This document shows positions 1 through 8,572 of a stretch of 64,000 nucleotides of DNA, piece by piece. The notes beneath the pieces were generated by a model. The model was not told the origin of the DNA, made no database searches, and was given only the letters and a program-made list of their open reading frames with translations. Source of the stretch: an uncultured Caldilineaceae bacterium (GTDB lineage Bacteria > Chloroflexota > Anaerolineae > Caldilineales > Caldilineaceae); assembly GCA_951812725.1 (NCBI GenBank), contig OX638330.1, positions 2,790,001-2,854,000 on the forward strand, written 5' to 3'. How positions within the stretch are numbered: position 1 is the first letter of the stretch; each line of letters starts with the position of its first letter. The translations under genes were made by a program, and so were the position numbers.

Positions 1-2
1 GC

Positions 3-155
3 GACACAACCACACGCCTGCTGGACCATTACATCGGTTCAGGGCAAGGCGAATATGTCATCACAAATACAGGAGTGAGTGGGGCGCGCCGCTATCTAAT
101 TGGCGAGCAGGTGGAGGGCGAGCGTGTGGAGGAGATTCTTGCTCCGGCAGACTGA
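3..155 (+). CDS. C-terminal end of an unidentified protein (partial)
   Basis: An open frame runs from the window edge to a TGA at 153-155 and encodes 50 residues ending in EEILAPAD. The tail is acidic and looks like normal protein, while the other two forward frames read less plausibly. The rest of the gene lies outside the window, so no family can be named. It converges on the glycosyltransferase that ends at 226. Confidence 0.45.
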   Translation, partial: DTTTRLLDHYIGSGQGEYVITNTGVSGARRYLIGEQVEGERVEEILAPAD

Positions 156-225
156 AACAGGGTCCCGCTTCTGTATCCCTACTGAGGGCACTACACCTTT
201 CGTTCATAGATTGTGCGGCCAGGAG

Positions 226-1242
226 TCAGATCAAGAGACGGTCAATCTCAACATCGTGGCGCCTCTTTCGGGCTTGCACCAGTGCGCGCTGTCTGAGGAC
301 GCGCGGCAGGCCGAGCAGGCCCGCTAACTGTCCTTTCAAACGGGAGCGGGCAGCTGTCCCACGACAGTTGCGGAGCGCGTCGGCTGCAATCGAGAGTTGG
401 GCACCGACAATATGTGAAAAGTGACATTGAAGGAGTGAGGAGGGCATGTTTTTCGCGAGCGTCCAGATGGTGTTGCGGCCCACGTAGTAGCTACTCAGCT
501 CGTCGCCGCCGCTAGCGCCGAGTTTGTGATATACCCGCGCGGCCGGGGCAAAGACGGCCTGCCAACCCAGAAGCTGTGCCCGGAAAGAGAAGTCCACATC
601 TTCGAGGTACATCCAGAACTCTTCGTCAAAGCCGTCGAGAGCCATCCATAGCTCACGACGCACGGCCATCGCCCCGCCACAACCTCCAAATACATCTTCA
701 GAGCTGTCGAACTGGCCACTGTCGGTGGCCCAGACGCCCCGATTCCGTGGAATTCCGTCCCGGCCCATCATATCACCAGCGGTATGAATACGGTCGCGTT
801 CCTCGAACAGGAGGAGCTTGGCAGCTACGATTCCCGCATGCGGATTGGCGCAGACGGTCCTGGCCAGTTCGGCCAGAAACTCAGGATCGGGTTGGGTGTC
901 GTTGTTGAGAAGCACGATTATCCGACCGCGCGCGGCACGGGCAGCTGCATTGACGGTGGCAACGAAACCCCTGTTTACGGGGTTGCCCAGCAGGCGCACG
1001 CGGCTGGCATTCGACTGCACCCAGGCCACTGAATTGTCACTGCTGGCGTCGTCGGCGAAGATGGTCTCGAAGTCGGAGAAGGACTGCGAAGCCAAACCGG
1101 CGAACAGGTCGGGCAGATGGCGGCTGCCGTTGTAGTTGGGGATGACTACTGAGAAGAAAGGGGAAGGTTTTTGCGGTTCGCCTACTTCGCCCGGTCTGTC
1201 TTTCTCGGTTGCTACGTCCATAGGATTGCCCACTTTATTCAT
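226..1242 (-). CDS. Glycosyltransferase family 2 (rhamnosyltransferase-like)
   Basis: A family 2 glycosyltransferase, predicted to transfer a sugar from a nucleotide donor onto a surface glycan on the cytoplasmic side of the membrane. The GT-A fold is visible: FSVVIPNYNGS near the N-terminus, the DDAS nucleotide-binding turn, NRGFVATVNAA, the LLNNDTQPDPEFL metal-site region (NND in place of DxD), and the acceptor-side motif WMYLEDVDFSFR. About 338 residues is normal for WbbL-type enzymes. The chosen ATG (1240-1242) overlaps the end of the upstream rmlD gene by 8 bases, so the pair is probably co-transcribed and translationally coupled. An alternative start is the ATG at 1221. The neighbouring dTDP-rhamnose gene makes rhamnose a likely donor; that is inference. 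Confidence 0.85.
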   Translation of the reverse strand: MNKVGNPMDVATEKDRPGEVGEPQKPSPFFSVVIPNYNGSRHLPDLFAGLASQSFSDFETIFADDASSDNSVAWVQSNASRVRLLGNPVNRGFVATVNAAARAARGRIIVLLNNDTQPDPEFLAELARTVCANPHAGIVAAKLLLFEERDRIHTAGDMMGRDGIPRNRGVWATDSGQFDSSEDVFGGCGGAMAVRRELWMALDGFDEEFWMYLEDVDFSFRAQLLGWQAVFAPAARVYHKLGASGGDELSSYYVGRNTIWTLAKNMPSSLLQCHFSHIVGAQLSIAADALRNCRGTAARSRLKGQLAGLLGLPRVLRQRALVQARKRRHDVEIDRLLI

Positions 1243-2089
1243 TTGTTTCGGTCTGCACGTAATCCCGCAGGGCTTCTCGCCAGTCGCGCAGGGCAATGCC
1301 CAGGGCGGCGCCGGCCTGGTTGACGAGGACGGCGTGCGGTGGGGGCATCGTCGGACGGGGCCATTCGGCAGAGTTAATGGGATCGACCGGCAAGGCGGCG
1401 CGGCCGGTCAGGCGCATAAGCTCTGCCGCCCACTCGTAGCGGCTGGCGCGGCCCTCGTTGACAAGATGGTATATGCCGAAGTGCTTTGTCTTCAGCAAGA
1501 GCGCGATTGCCGCGGCCACGTCGGGCGCGTAGGTCGGATTGCCGAATTCGTCGCTGACCACGCGTAGAGCGCCATTGCGGTCGGCGGCAGCGCTTATCTT
1601 GGCGGGAAAGTTGCTGTTGCCAGTTCCGTATAGCCAGGCCACACGCACGATATAGAGGCGATCCAGGACCGCGGCTGCGGCCTGTTCGCCGGCGGCTTTG
1701 CTGCGGGCGTAAACGCTGCCCGGTGCGATCTGTTCATATTCGTGGTAGAAGCGGCCTGTATCGCCGGCGAACACTTCGTTTGTGCTGATCTGTACCAGGG
1801 TCGCGCCGCAGCGGGCGCATCCTTCGGCCAAGTATTTCGGGCCAAGGGAGTTGACAGCGAAAGCCCAGCCCGGTGCGTTCTCGGCACCGTCGACGTCGGT
1901 CCAGGCGGCGGCGTTGATGACGACATCGGGGGCGGTTTCCTCCACTGCATTGGCAATCGCCGGGTCGGCAATGTCGCGGCGGGGGCGCGTCCAGCAGGTA
2001 AGTTTTTCGGCGGTGGCAAACTGCTCCGCCAAAGCCTTTCCCAGCTGTCCGTTTGCGCCTACGATCAGAATATGGGTCATTTTGGTCAT
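1235..2089 (-). CDS. rfbD: dTDP-4-dehydrorhamnose reductase
   Basis: An extended short-chain dehydrogenase of the RmlD family, which performs the last, NADPH-dependent step of dTDP-L-rhamnose synthesis. The N-terminus has the Rossmann glycine motif VGANGQLGKAL, followed by VVINAAAWTDVDGAE, the catalytic YARSK (Tyr-x-x-x-Lys) and VRVAWLYG, all typical of RmlD. At 284 residues it is full length. The start may be the second methionine (2080), because the first four residues MTKM carry two. It lies directly upstream of a family 2 glycosyltransferase that could use the product. No rmlA, B or C is present in the window. Confidence 0.92.
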   Translation of the reverse strand: MTKMTHILIVGANGQLGKALAEQFATAEKLTCWTRPRRDIADPAIANAVEETAPDVVINAAAWTDVDGAENAPGWAFAVNSLGPKYLAEGCARCGATLVQISTNEVFAGDTGRFYHEYEQIAPGSVYARSKAAGEQAAAAVLDRLYIVRVAWLYGTGNSNFPAKISAAADRNGALRVVSDEFGNPTYAPDVAAAIALLLKTKHFGIYHLVNEGRASRYEWAAELMRLTGRAALPVDPINSAEWPRPTMPPPHAVLVNQAGAALGIALRDWREALRDYVQTETNE

Positions 2090-2309
2090 TTATGCGTGTC
2101 GTCAGGTACCGCTTCTTGTGACATGCAGGACTTCTGCGTGGACAAATCCTAGTATAACCGACAGAGCAGATTGACCGAAAGATTTTCCCGCCAGTCTTTG
2201 TTCCCCTACCCTGTGCCCGAGAAAAAACAAGAGCCTACACATGACTTTGGGGGAACGGGTTCCCTGCTATTTGCCTTGGGCCATTGCCGCATGCCTGAGG
2301 GTAGTCACA
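2090..2309. other. Non-coding gap before the composite repeat
   Basis: This gap lies upstream of rmlD and holds its presumed promoter. I see no convincing ORF or terminator in it. Confidence 0.3.
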
Positions 2310-2490
2310 GTAACAACTGAGCCACATTGTTTGACCAGCCGGTCTTTATTGGAATTCATCAAGCTCTTGGTGACGCAAGTGGTGAGCGGCCGCCGCCGTG
2401 CTCGCGAGTGGACACGCTGCGAAGAAGGCGCACGGTCGGTGAGGCCTGGTTTTGGAGGGGGGCGTTGCGGGGGCGCGGAACTGCAGGGGT

Positions 2491-2522
2491 CAGGGGTCAG
2501 TGGTCAGTGGTCAGTGGTCAGT
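2491..2522. repeat. GGTCAG(T/G) heptamer tandem repeat
   Basis: About four consecutive seven-base units GGTCAGG/GGTCAGT. The same heptamers recur at 2710-2728, 37770-37785, 48920-48955 and 49126-49140, always beside the AACTGCAG junction of the dispersed repeat family. Confidence 0.7.
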
Positions 2523-2619
2523 AACTTCTGCGGTTGGAGGTCGGTGGTCGGTGGGTTGAAGCGGCAAGCGGGGGAGTAGACTCCGTTCGCCAGAGACGAT
2601 GCTGTGGAAGAGTAAACAC

Positions 2620-2696
2620 GGTCGGTGAGGCATGTTTTTGTAGGGGGGCGTTGCGGGGGCGCAGCCCCTGCACAAGGGAGGGCCGAAGGCCCGACC
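2620..2696. repeat. Structured GC-rich core of the MITE family (copy 1a)
   Basis: The outer stem GGTCGG (2620-2625) can pair with CCGACC (2691-2696). Inside it lie the hairpin GGGGC-GCA-GCCCC and the hairpin GGGCC-GAA-GGCCC. This is the 'GAA' version of the second hairpin. Confidence 0.6.
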
Positions 2697-2827
2697 GCAC
2701 AACTGCAGTGGTCAGGGGTCAGTGATCAGTAACTTCTGCGGTTGGAGGTCGGTGGTCGGTGGGTTGAAGCGGCAAGTGGGGGAGTAGACTCCGTTCGCCA
2801 GACACGATGCTGGGGAAGAGTAAACAC

Positions 2828-2904
2828 GGTCGGTGAGGCATGTTTTTGTAGGGGGGCGTTGCGGGGGCGCAGCCCCTGCACAAGGGAGGGCCGAAGGCCC
2901 GACC
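2828..2904. repeat. Structured GC-rich core of the MITE family (copy 1b)
   Basis: A second copy of the core, exactly 208 bases after copy 1a. It has the same outer stem and the same two hairpins, including the GGGCC-GAA-GGCCC version. Confidence 0.6.
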
Positions 2905-3019
2905 GCCCATATAGGGCGTCTGCGCCCGCAGGCGAACTGCAGAGGAAAGTGGGGGGAGACGCTTTGAATGCCAGGGGGAGGCTGCGCTGCATGGCCGCGA
3001 ATTGACGATGGCTGAGTGG

Positions 3020-4093
3020 CTACTGGTCAAGAAGGTCAGAATTCATTCTGTCGTGGTCCAGCAAGAGTCTTACCAGGTCCGGAAGTCGATGGCGAAAGGG
3101 GAAAAGGTCGTTGAATCCGACGTGACCGCCAAAGGGCAGGATATGGACTTGCAGCAGCGGATGGGACGGCAGGGCGGCGATGTCCCCGGGTGGAATCAAG
3201 GGGTCATTGGCCGCGGTGAGAATGGAGACCGGCACGGCCAAGTCGTTAAACTCGAAAGGTCTCACGGCGTATGCATTCAAGTATTCGTCGACATCGCTGT
3301 ATGAGGACATACTTTCAATGACCCAGTCGCTCATATCCCGGATGGTTGAAATCGTTTCCAAAGGGGCAAAGTCGTAGAGCTGCGGAAAGAGAGCCTGCTT
3401 TTTGCGAAGTGATTCGAGCCAGCAGCTGCGAAAATAGTTGCGAAGCAGATGGTGATCATCGAGGAGGAAGCTCGTTCGCCGAGGATTGAGAACGGGGTTG
3501 ATCGCGATAGCTCGGCGCAGATTTGGGATCGGGCTGTGGGTGTGGCGCAGGGCCATGCGAACGACGAAACTGCCGCCCAGCGACGCGCCGATGAGGTAGA
3601 ACGGTTTTCCTGCAGCAAGTAGGCCGACCTGCTGGGTTGCGGCATGGGCTTCCTCTATAAGGGTCGCGTAGAATACCCCCTTGTTCAGGTGGTGGGTGGG
3701 TCCATGGTCGCGCAGATTCAGGCGGACAACGTCATACCCGTCTCGGACCAGAGCACTGCCCAGCACAAGATTGTAGGCAGAATGACTATCCCCTTCCCAG
3801 CCGTGCAACAGCATTGCCAGCCCTTTGGGCTTTGTCAGGGTATCGCCGCGATTCCGGCCTGGCGTGTAGAACCCCAGTAGGCGTACGGCGCGGGCGGGAT
3901 CGACGCCTGTCTGATCCGTACCGCCATCGAACAGGACCATCTGTTCGTCTTCTGTCACGAGCCTGGCATCCGCCGGAATTTGCCGACCCAGGAAGGTCTG
4001 CAAGTTGCCGCTGCGGAGGAGGCGGTGGGGCCGGTAAATTTGAGCGGGGTCGATTGCCTTGGGGGGCGCCGGATTGTTTGTCGGAATTGCCAT
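3020..4093 (-). CDS. Alpha/beta hydrolase, YheT-like (UPF0017/EMB8 family)
   Basis: A predicted esterase or lipase of the YheT/EMB8 type, 357 residues. Visible family features are PHRLLRSGNLQT near the N-terminus, the oxyanion-side HGWEGDSHS, the nucleophile elbow GASLGG, the acid region TAANDPLIPP and the catalytic histidine in GGHVGF. The substrate is unknown for the family. The TAG stop (3020-3022) and the last residues lie inside the right terminal repeat of the mobile element at 2310-3023, so the element appears to have set or replaced the 3' end of the gene. It is divergent from the PLP enzyme at 4369. No clear ribosome binding site is visible. Confidence 0.85.
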   Translation of the reverse strand: MAIPTNNPAPPKAIDPAQIYRPHRLLRSGNLQTFLGRQIPADARLVTEDEQMVLFDGGTDQTGVDPARAVRLLGFYTPGRNRGDTLTKPKGLAMLLHGWEGDSHSAYNLVLGSALVRDGYDVVRLNLRDHGPTHHLNKGVFYATLIEEAHAATQQVGLLAAGKPFYLIGASLGGSFVVRMALRHTHSPIPNLRRAIAINPVLNPRRTSFLLDDHHLLRNYFRSCWLESLRKKQALFPQLYDFAPLETISTIRDMSDWVIESMSSYSDVDEYLNAYAVRPFEFNDLAVPVSILTAANDPLIPPGDIAALPSHPLLQVHILPFGGHVGFNDLFPFRHRLPDLVRLLLDHDRMNSDLLDQ

Positions 4094-4204
4094 GGTCTTA
4101 TGCGATTGGAAGGGAGCTTTGATCCTGCTACTCTACTCTAATCGTGGAGATTGGGCCACATTTGGCGACTGGGACTGCGAAATTTGGCCCGTCATTCTTA
4201 GTCT

Positions 4205-4233
4205 TTGCACGGTGGACTACTTTGCGATACAAT
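4205..4233 (+). promoter_or_regulatory. Candidate sigma-70 promoter for the PLP enzyme operon
   Basis: TTGCAC (4205-4210), a 17-base spacer and TACAAT (4228-4233) lie in the divergent gap about 135 bases before the ATG at 4369. The spacing is ideal and the -10 matches 5 of 6 positions. The leader would be about 130 nt. Confidence 0.45.
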
Positions 4234-4368
4234 TCTATGATATTATTCTCGCGCCCTTCGCGAGGTCAGTTGGCCTGACTTCCTTTAACGGGCGGGTGGT
4301 GAAACCTTTATTTGAAGCCACCTCTGTCTTCTTGAATTGTACTGTAGTGGAAAACGAGGTCTCATACA

Positions 4369-5682
4369 ATGGTCGATCAGTTAGCGCGCTTTGGAGCTGA
4401 GCCAGTTGGGATTCATCCCGACGGTGTCTCCACAGCAGCCATCGAAGCTCCTCCCCTCGAGTCTTTCCTGAACGGCGACGGGGAACAGGACGATCCAGTT
4501 TCGCAGAGAATCGATGCCTGGTGGGAGCGAACAGAGGAGGTAAAGGCCAGCGAGCACTACTACTATTTTCAACCCGTAGATGCGCTGGAAGGGCCCTGGG
4601 TACATACAGAGGGCAAGCGCAAGCTGATGTTTGCCACCTACAGCTATCTGGGACTGATAAACCATCCTCGTATAGTGGCAGCGGCCAAAGCGGCAGCGGA
4701 CAAGTATGGGACCGGTACACACGGCGTCCGCATACTGGGAGGCACGCTGGATCTTCATGCTGAAATGGAAAGAACCATCGCCGATTTCGCGCGACGCGAA
4801 GAGGCGATCGTCTACAGTTCCGGTTATGTAACCAATTTGGCCACAGTAAGTACGATTGTCGGCCGGGGGGACTGGGTTTTTTCCGACAGGTGGAATCATG
4901 CCAGTATTGTCGACGGCTGTCTGCTTGCCCGCGGAAAGTTCGTCCGCTTCCGTCATAATGATATGGACGATCTTGAGAGGCAGTTGCGCCGTGCCCCGGA
5001 AGGCGCGGGCAAGCTGGTTATAGCTGACGCTGTATTCTCGATGGATGGGGATGTCTTCAATTTACCGGCGGCGCACGATCTCTGCAGGCGATACAATGCC
5101 CGGCTGATGCTTGACGAGGCCCATAGCATTGGCGTGCTTGGCAAGACCGGGCATGGCATCGAGGAGCATTTTGACATGTATGGCTCCATCGATCTGAAGA
5201 TGGGCACACTCAGCAAGACTATCCCGGGCATAGGGGGTTATGTCGCCGGCAGCAACAAGCTGGTTACTTATCTGCGCCATACCGCACGCGGCTTCGTATT
5301 CAGCGCTGCACTTCCGCCCTCGGTGGCGGCGGCAATAACCGAAGGCTTCCATGTTCTGGAAGATGAAGGCGTAGAGCGTAACCGAACTCTCCTCAACAAT
5401 GCGCATCAATTCACAAGCGGCCTGCAGGCCGCCGGTTTCGACACAGGTCTAACCGAGTCACCGATAGTGCCTATCATGGTCGGGACTGAAGAGCGCGCAT
5501 TTGCAATGACCAAGTATTGCCAGGACAACGGCATATTCGTACTTCCCGTTTTGCCGCCGGCCGTAAAGGAAGGCACTGCGCGATTACGTGCCAACGTTAC
5601 GGCTGCCCACACGACAGAGGACATCGACTTTGCACTGAGTGTCTTCATCGAGGCGGGACGCCACATTGGCGTGATCGACTGA
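4369..5682 (+). CDS. Alpha-oxoamine synthase family PLP enzyme
   Basis: A fold-type I pyridoxal-phosphate enzyme of the group that condenses an amino acid with an acyl-CoA (2-amino-3-ketobutyrate-CoA ligase, BioF, HemA, serine palmitoyltransferase). Seen here: SYLGLINHP, GTHGVRILGGTLDLH, a cofactor-stacking histidine in WNHASI (about residue 177), DEAHSIG with Asp249, and the Schiff-base lysine in GTLSKTIPG (Lys283). Length is 437 residues with a roughly 60-residue N-terminal extension. GAGGT sits 8 bases before the ATG. The sequence does not decide between the members; serine palmitoyltransferase-like or Kbl-like are both possible. The next gene follows after 73 bases on the same strand. Confidence 0.82.
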   Translation: MVDQLARFGAEPVGIHPDGVSTAAIEAPPLESFLNGDGEQDDPVSQRIDAWWERTEEVKASEHYYYFQPVDALEGPWVHTEGKRKLMFATYSYLGLINHPRIVAAAKAAADKYGTGTHGVRILGGTLDLHAEMERTIADFARREEAIVYSSGYVTNLATVSTIVGRGDWVFSDRWNHASIVDGCLLARGKFVRFRHNDMDDLERQLRRAPEGAGKLVIADAVFSMDGDVFNLPAAHDLCRRYNARLMLDEAHSIGVLGKTGHGIEEHFDMYGSIDLKMGTLSKTIPGIGGYVAGSNKLVTYLRHTARGFVFSAALPPSVAAAITEGFHVLEDEGVERNRTLLNNAHQFTSGLQAAGFDTGLTESPIVPIMVGTEERAFAMTKYCQDNGIFVLPVLPPAVKEGTARLRANVTAAHTTEDIDFALSVFIEAGRHIGVID

Positions 5683-5755
5683 GGCGACGGCGGGATTCAC
5701 GAGTGCGCGGTACGCGCCGGGATTTGGCGCGCCATAAAGCCGAAGCAGAGTCACA

Positions 5756-6649
5756 ATGAAACGGGTCATCTCCATAAGCTTGGGCAGCAGCAGGCGCAAC
5801 AAGCGGGTCGAGACCACGCTCAGGAACGAGCAGATCGTCCTGGAACGGATCGGCGCGGATGGAGACCAGAAACGGATGCGGGAACTGTTTCTGGAATATG
5901 ACGGCAGAGTGGATGCATTCGGGTTTGGAGGGGCGGACCTTGGGTTGGAGGTAAACAACCGCTACTTCCCGCTCCATTCAGTTGGCAGCATTGTGGCGGG
6001 CGTTCAGACTCCGGTAGTTGATGGCGGCGGCATTCGCGCTGTTGTCGAGCGGCAGACGGCGCAACGATTGCAGGATATTTTGCCCCCGCACCGCAAACGA
6101 GTCCTGTTCTGCGTGGCTGTTGGACGCTACGCGATGGTACGCAGTTTTCTGGACCTGGGTTACGAGCCGATTTTCGGCGATCTGGCCTTTGGTTTGGGCA
6201 TCCCCGTTTTCTTGCGCAGCTTGAGCACACTCCACCTTTTGGCCAGAGTCCTGCTTCCGATAATGGCCCGATTGCCGTTTTCGTGGATATACCCCACCGG
6301 CGAACAACAGGACCAGATAGTCCCGAAATACGGTGCGCAATACGAGTGGGCCTCGGTCATCGCCGACGATTTTCATTACATTAAACAGCACCTTCCTGCG
6401 CGCCTGGAAGGCAAGACAATCGTCACAAACACCACGACTGATGACGACGTGGCTTTGCTCAAAGAGCGGGGCCTATCCCACCTTGCAACAGTTACACCGC
6501 GGCTGGACGGCCGCAGTTTCGGCACGAATGTGATGGAGGCTGCGCTTACGGCACTGGCAGGCGAAGGGCGTCCGTTGTCAGCTTCAGAACTTCAGGGGAT
6601 GTTGGACGAAGAAGACATGACCCCTAACCTGCTCTCATTGGCAGGATGA
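5756..6649 (+). CDS. Conserved protein, 'quinate 5-dehydrogenase'-labelled family
   Basis: A 297-residue protein beginning MKRVISISLGSS. It resembles proteins of Chloroflexota and relatives that databases commonly label quinate 5-dehydrogenase, though I see no classical Rossmann GxGxxG in it and would not trust that name. Conserved-looking segments are VDAFGFGGADL, PVVDGGGI and TIVTNTTTDDDV. A hydrophobic stretch at about residues 160-180 may be a membrane-associated helix. It probably forms an operon with the alpha-oxoamine synthase upstream. Its function is uncertain. Confidence 0.6.
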   Translation: MKRVISISLGSSRRNKRVETTLRNEQIVLERIGADGDQKRMRELFLEYDGRVDAFGFGGADLGLEVNNRYFPLHSVGSIVAGVQTPVVDGGGIRAVVERQTAQRLQDILPPHRKRVLFCVAVGRYAMVRSFLDLGYEPIFGDLAFGLGIPVFLRSLSTLHLLARVLLPIMARLPFSWIYPTGEQQDQIVPKYGAQYEWASVIADDFHYIKQHLPARLEGKTIVTNTTTDDDVALLKERGLSHLATVTPRLDGRSFGTNVMEAALTALAGEGRPLSASELQGMLDEEDMTPNLLSLAG

Positions 6650-6674
6650 GAAGGGATGGGATTACAGTTTCAAG

Positions 6675-6968
6675 GTAACTACTATGCCATCTACAGTGTC
6701 TGTCTTGACCAGCCCTTTATCTCTGCCGCCATTCAGGCTATCTGATTGCGTATTCGGTTTGCGGCAGCCACGTTGCTGGAGCGGCACCGCTGGAATGAGC
6801 ACACAAGGTCGGTGAGGGATGGTTTTGGAGGGGGGCGTTGCGGGGGCGCAGCCCCTGCACAAGGGAGGCCGCTTGCGGCCGACCGCCCATAATACAAAGA
6901 TGAATGAAGAGAGAAAACTCTTGCTGGCCTCGTTCAGAGTTGCGAATCAGTTGCGGCTGAGTAGTTAC
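6675..6968. mobile_element. MITE-like element, copy 2
   Basis: A 294-bp copy with inverted ends GTAACTACTATGCC (6675-6688) and GGCTGAGTAGTTAC (6955-6968). The left arm belongs to the same subfamily as the copy at 37532. The flanking octamers GTTTCAAG and GCAAAAAG match only partly, so the target duplication is lost or decayed. It fills most of the gap 6650-7029 and ends about 60 bases before the next start codon. Confidence 0.75.
6807..6884. repeat. Structured GC-rich core of the MITE family (copy 2)
   Basis: GGTCGG (6807-6812) can pair with CCGACC (6879-6884). The inner hairpins are GGGGC-GCA-GCCCC and GGCCGC-TT-GCGGCC, the 'TT' version of the second hairpin. Confidence 0.6.
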
Positions 6969-7029
6969 GCAAAAAGGAATAATAACTAAGCCTTGCGCGG
7001 GCCATCACAGAAAAGGAGCAGTTTTTCAG

Positions 7030-8442
7030 ATGACGACCAGGACTGTATTAACGAATGCCGACTGCATTGTAACTATGAACGAACAGCGCGAGGAAATTGC
7101 TGACGGCGCGCTGGTATTGGAAGGAAAACAAATCGTGTGGGTGGGGGCTACCACCGACCTTCCTGTCAAATACAGGCAAGGCGGTTCGGCCGACTCCTCG
7201 ACTACAAATTATGTAAATGCGGGTGGAAAGATCGTACTGCCAGGTTTCATCAATACGCATCATCACTTCTTTCAGACACTTACGCGGGTGGTTCCGGCGG
7301 CGCAGAACGCAGTGCTATTTGACTGGCTGCGGGCCCTTTATCCCATATGGTCCTTTATTGGCCCGGAGGATGTGCATGCAAGCACACAGGTGGCTTTGAC
7401 GGAGTTACTGCTGAGCGGTTGCACGACCAGCAGTGATCATCACTATCTCTGGCACAACGGCTCGAGGCTTGATGACCAGTTCGCCGCGGCGGAGGGAATC
7501 GGGGTCCGGTTTCACGGTGCGAGAGGCAGTGTCAGTTTGGGCGAAAGCAAGGGCGGATTGCCGCCGGATTGGATGACGGAAGAGGAACCCGACATTCTTG
7601 TCGAAAGCCGAAGGCTGGTCGAAGAGTACCACGATGCCAGCCGCTTCTCGATGCGCCGGGTTGTGATAGGGCCGACCAGCCCCTTCAGCGTCAGCCAGGA
7701 TCTGATGCGGGAAAGCGCTGCCCTAGCCCGCTCCTTCGGGCCGGAAATGGATGTCCACCTGCACTCGCATCTGGCAGAAACAGTTGACGAAGAAGAGTTT
7801 TGCATGGCGAAGTACGGGTACCGTCCTGGTACTTATGCTGAGGTTGTAGACTGGCTAGGTGACGATGTTTGGCATGCCCACTGCGTGCATCTCAGTCAGG
7901 ATGAGGTCAATCATTTTGCCAGCACAAAGACGGGAGCGGCCCACTGTCCTACGAGCAACATGCGACTGGCCAGCGGCATTTCCCCGGTGCGGGCGATGCG
8001 GGACGCGGGTGTGCATGTAGGGTTGGGCGTGGACGGAAGCGCAAGCAACGACGGCAGCAACATGCTGGAGGAGGTGCGACAGTGTCTGTTGCTGCAGCGG
8101 GTGATGGGGAACCCCCATGGTATGACGGCGCGGGAAGCGCTGGAGATCGCCACGCTGGGCGGGGCTTCAGTGTTGGGTCGCGACGATGTCGGGGCGTTGG
8201 TGCCGGGAATGGCTGCCGATGTGATCGGATTTGACCTTTCGGCGCTCACTTATGCCGGCGGTGCGGTCCACGATCCGGTGGCGGCACTGGTGTTCTGTTC
8301 GCCGCAGCCGGTCGATTTTGCATTCGTCAATGGGAAACATCTGGTAGAGGACGGCATGCCACGCCACATCGATTTACCGCAGATTATCGATCGCCACAAT
8401 CGTGCGGCGCTTGCGCTGTTGCGACGTGCTGAGGGCGGTTAG
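7030..8442 (+). CDS. Amidohydrolase, 8-oxoguanine deaminase-like
   Basis: A metal-dependent hydrolase of the AtzB/TrzN/8-oxoguanine deaminase branch of the amidohydrolase superfamily. It should deaminate a purine or triazine ring in the cytoplasm. The metal ligands are visible: HxH in FINTHHHFFQTL (His77/His79), HLHSHLAET for the central His and Glu, AHCVHL, and the Asp in GLGVDGSASNDGSNM. The paired TTSSDHHYL and the overall 470-residue layout fit 8-oxoguanine deaminase better than guanine deaminase, but the substrate is inferred. AAGGAG lies about 11 bases before the ATG. A mobile element ends just upstream, so the promoter may lie within or beside it. Confidence 0.82.
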   Translation: MTTRTVLTNADCIVTMNEQREEIADGALVLEGKQIVWVGATTDLPVKYRQGGSADSSTTNYVNAGGKIVLPGFINTHHHFFQTLTRVVPAAQNAVLFDWLRALYPIWSFIGPEDVHASTQVALTELLLSGCTTSSDHHYLWHNGSRLDDQFAAAEGIGVRFHGARGSVSLGESKGGLPPDWMTEEEPDILVESRRLVEEYHDASRFSMRRVVIGPTSPFSVSQDLMRESAALARSFGPEMDVHLHSHLAETVDEEEFCMAKYGYRPGTYAEVVDWLGDDVWHAHCVHLSQDEVNHFASTKTGAAHCPTSNMRLASGISPVRAMRDAGVHVGLGVDGSASNDGSNMLEEVRQCLLLQRVMGNPHGMTAREALEIATLGGASVLGRDDVGALVPGMAADVIGFDLSALTYAGGAVHDPVAALVFCSPQPVDFAFVNGKHLVEDGMPRHIDLPQIIDRHNRAALALLRRAEGG

Positions 8443-8572
8443 CGGCCACGCGAGGGAAGTCGGTAGAAGCCTGACCGGACTGGAATGCGCTGTCAGCCTC
8501 GTGCTTGCCGATCAGCATCGCGGGGCGTATAGTAGTGGGCAGATTCCAGGGACAGCCTAACCGACAACGCAG

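Larger units (their letters stand above)
2310..3023. mobile_element. Composite MITE-like element, copy 1 (internally amplified)
   Basis: The left terminal repeat at 2310-2323 (GTAACAACTGAGCC) and the right one at 3010-3023 (GGCTGAGTGGCTAC) are imperfect inverted repeats of the ends of the shorter copies at 6675 and 22703. The flanking octamers TAGTCACA and TGGTCAAG agree at 5 of 8 positions and may be a decayed target duplication. The left arm matches the 22.7 kb copy. The interior is enlarged by a near-perfect 208-bp tandem duplication (about 2515-2722 and 2723-2930) and a run of GGTCAGT heptamers (about 2491-2520). There is no transposase and no credible protein; the short ORFs in it are repeat by-products. 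Confidence 0.75.

Noticed and set aside
226..1296. Longer start for the GT2 gene at 1296
   Set aside because: It would run 60 bases into rmlD and adds residues with no family similarity; the ATG at 1242 gives the usual short overlap.
2534..3005. Two similar ORFs encoding MEVGGRWVEAASGGVDSVRQ-type peptides
   Set aside because: They are two phases of the same 208-bp tandem repeat, have no ribosome binding site and continue into hairpin sequence. Similar peptides arise wherever the repeat occurs.
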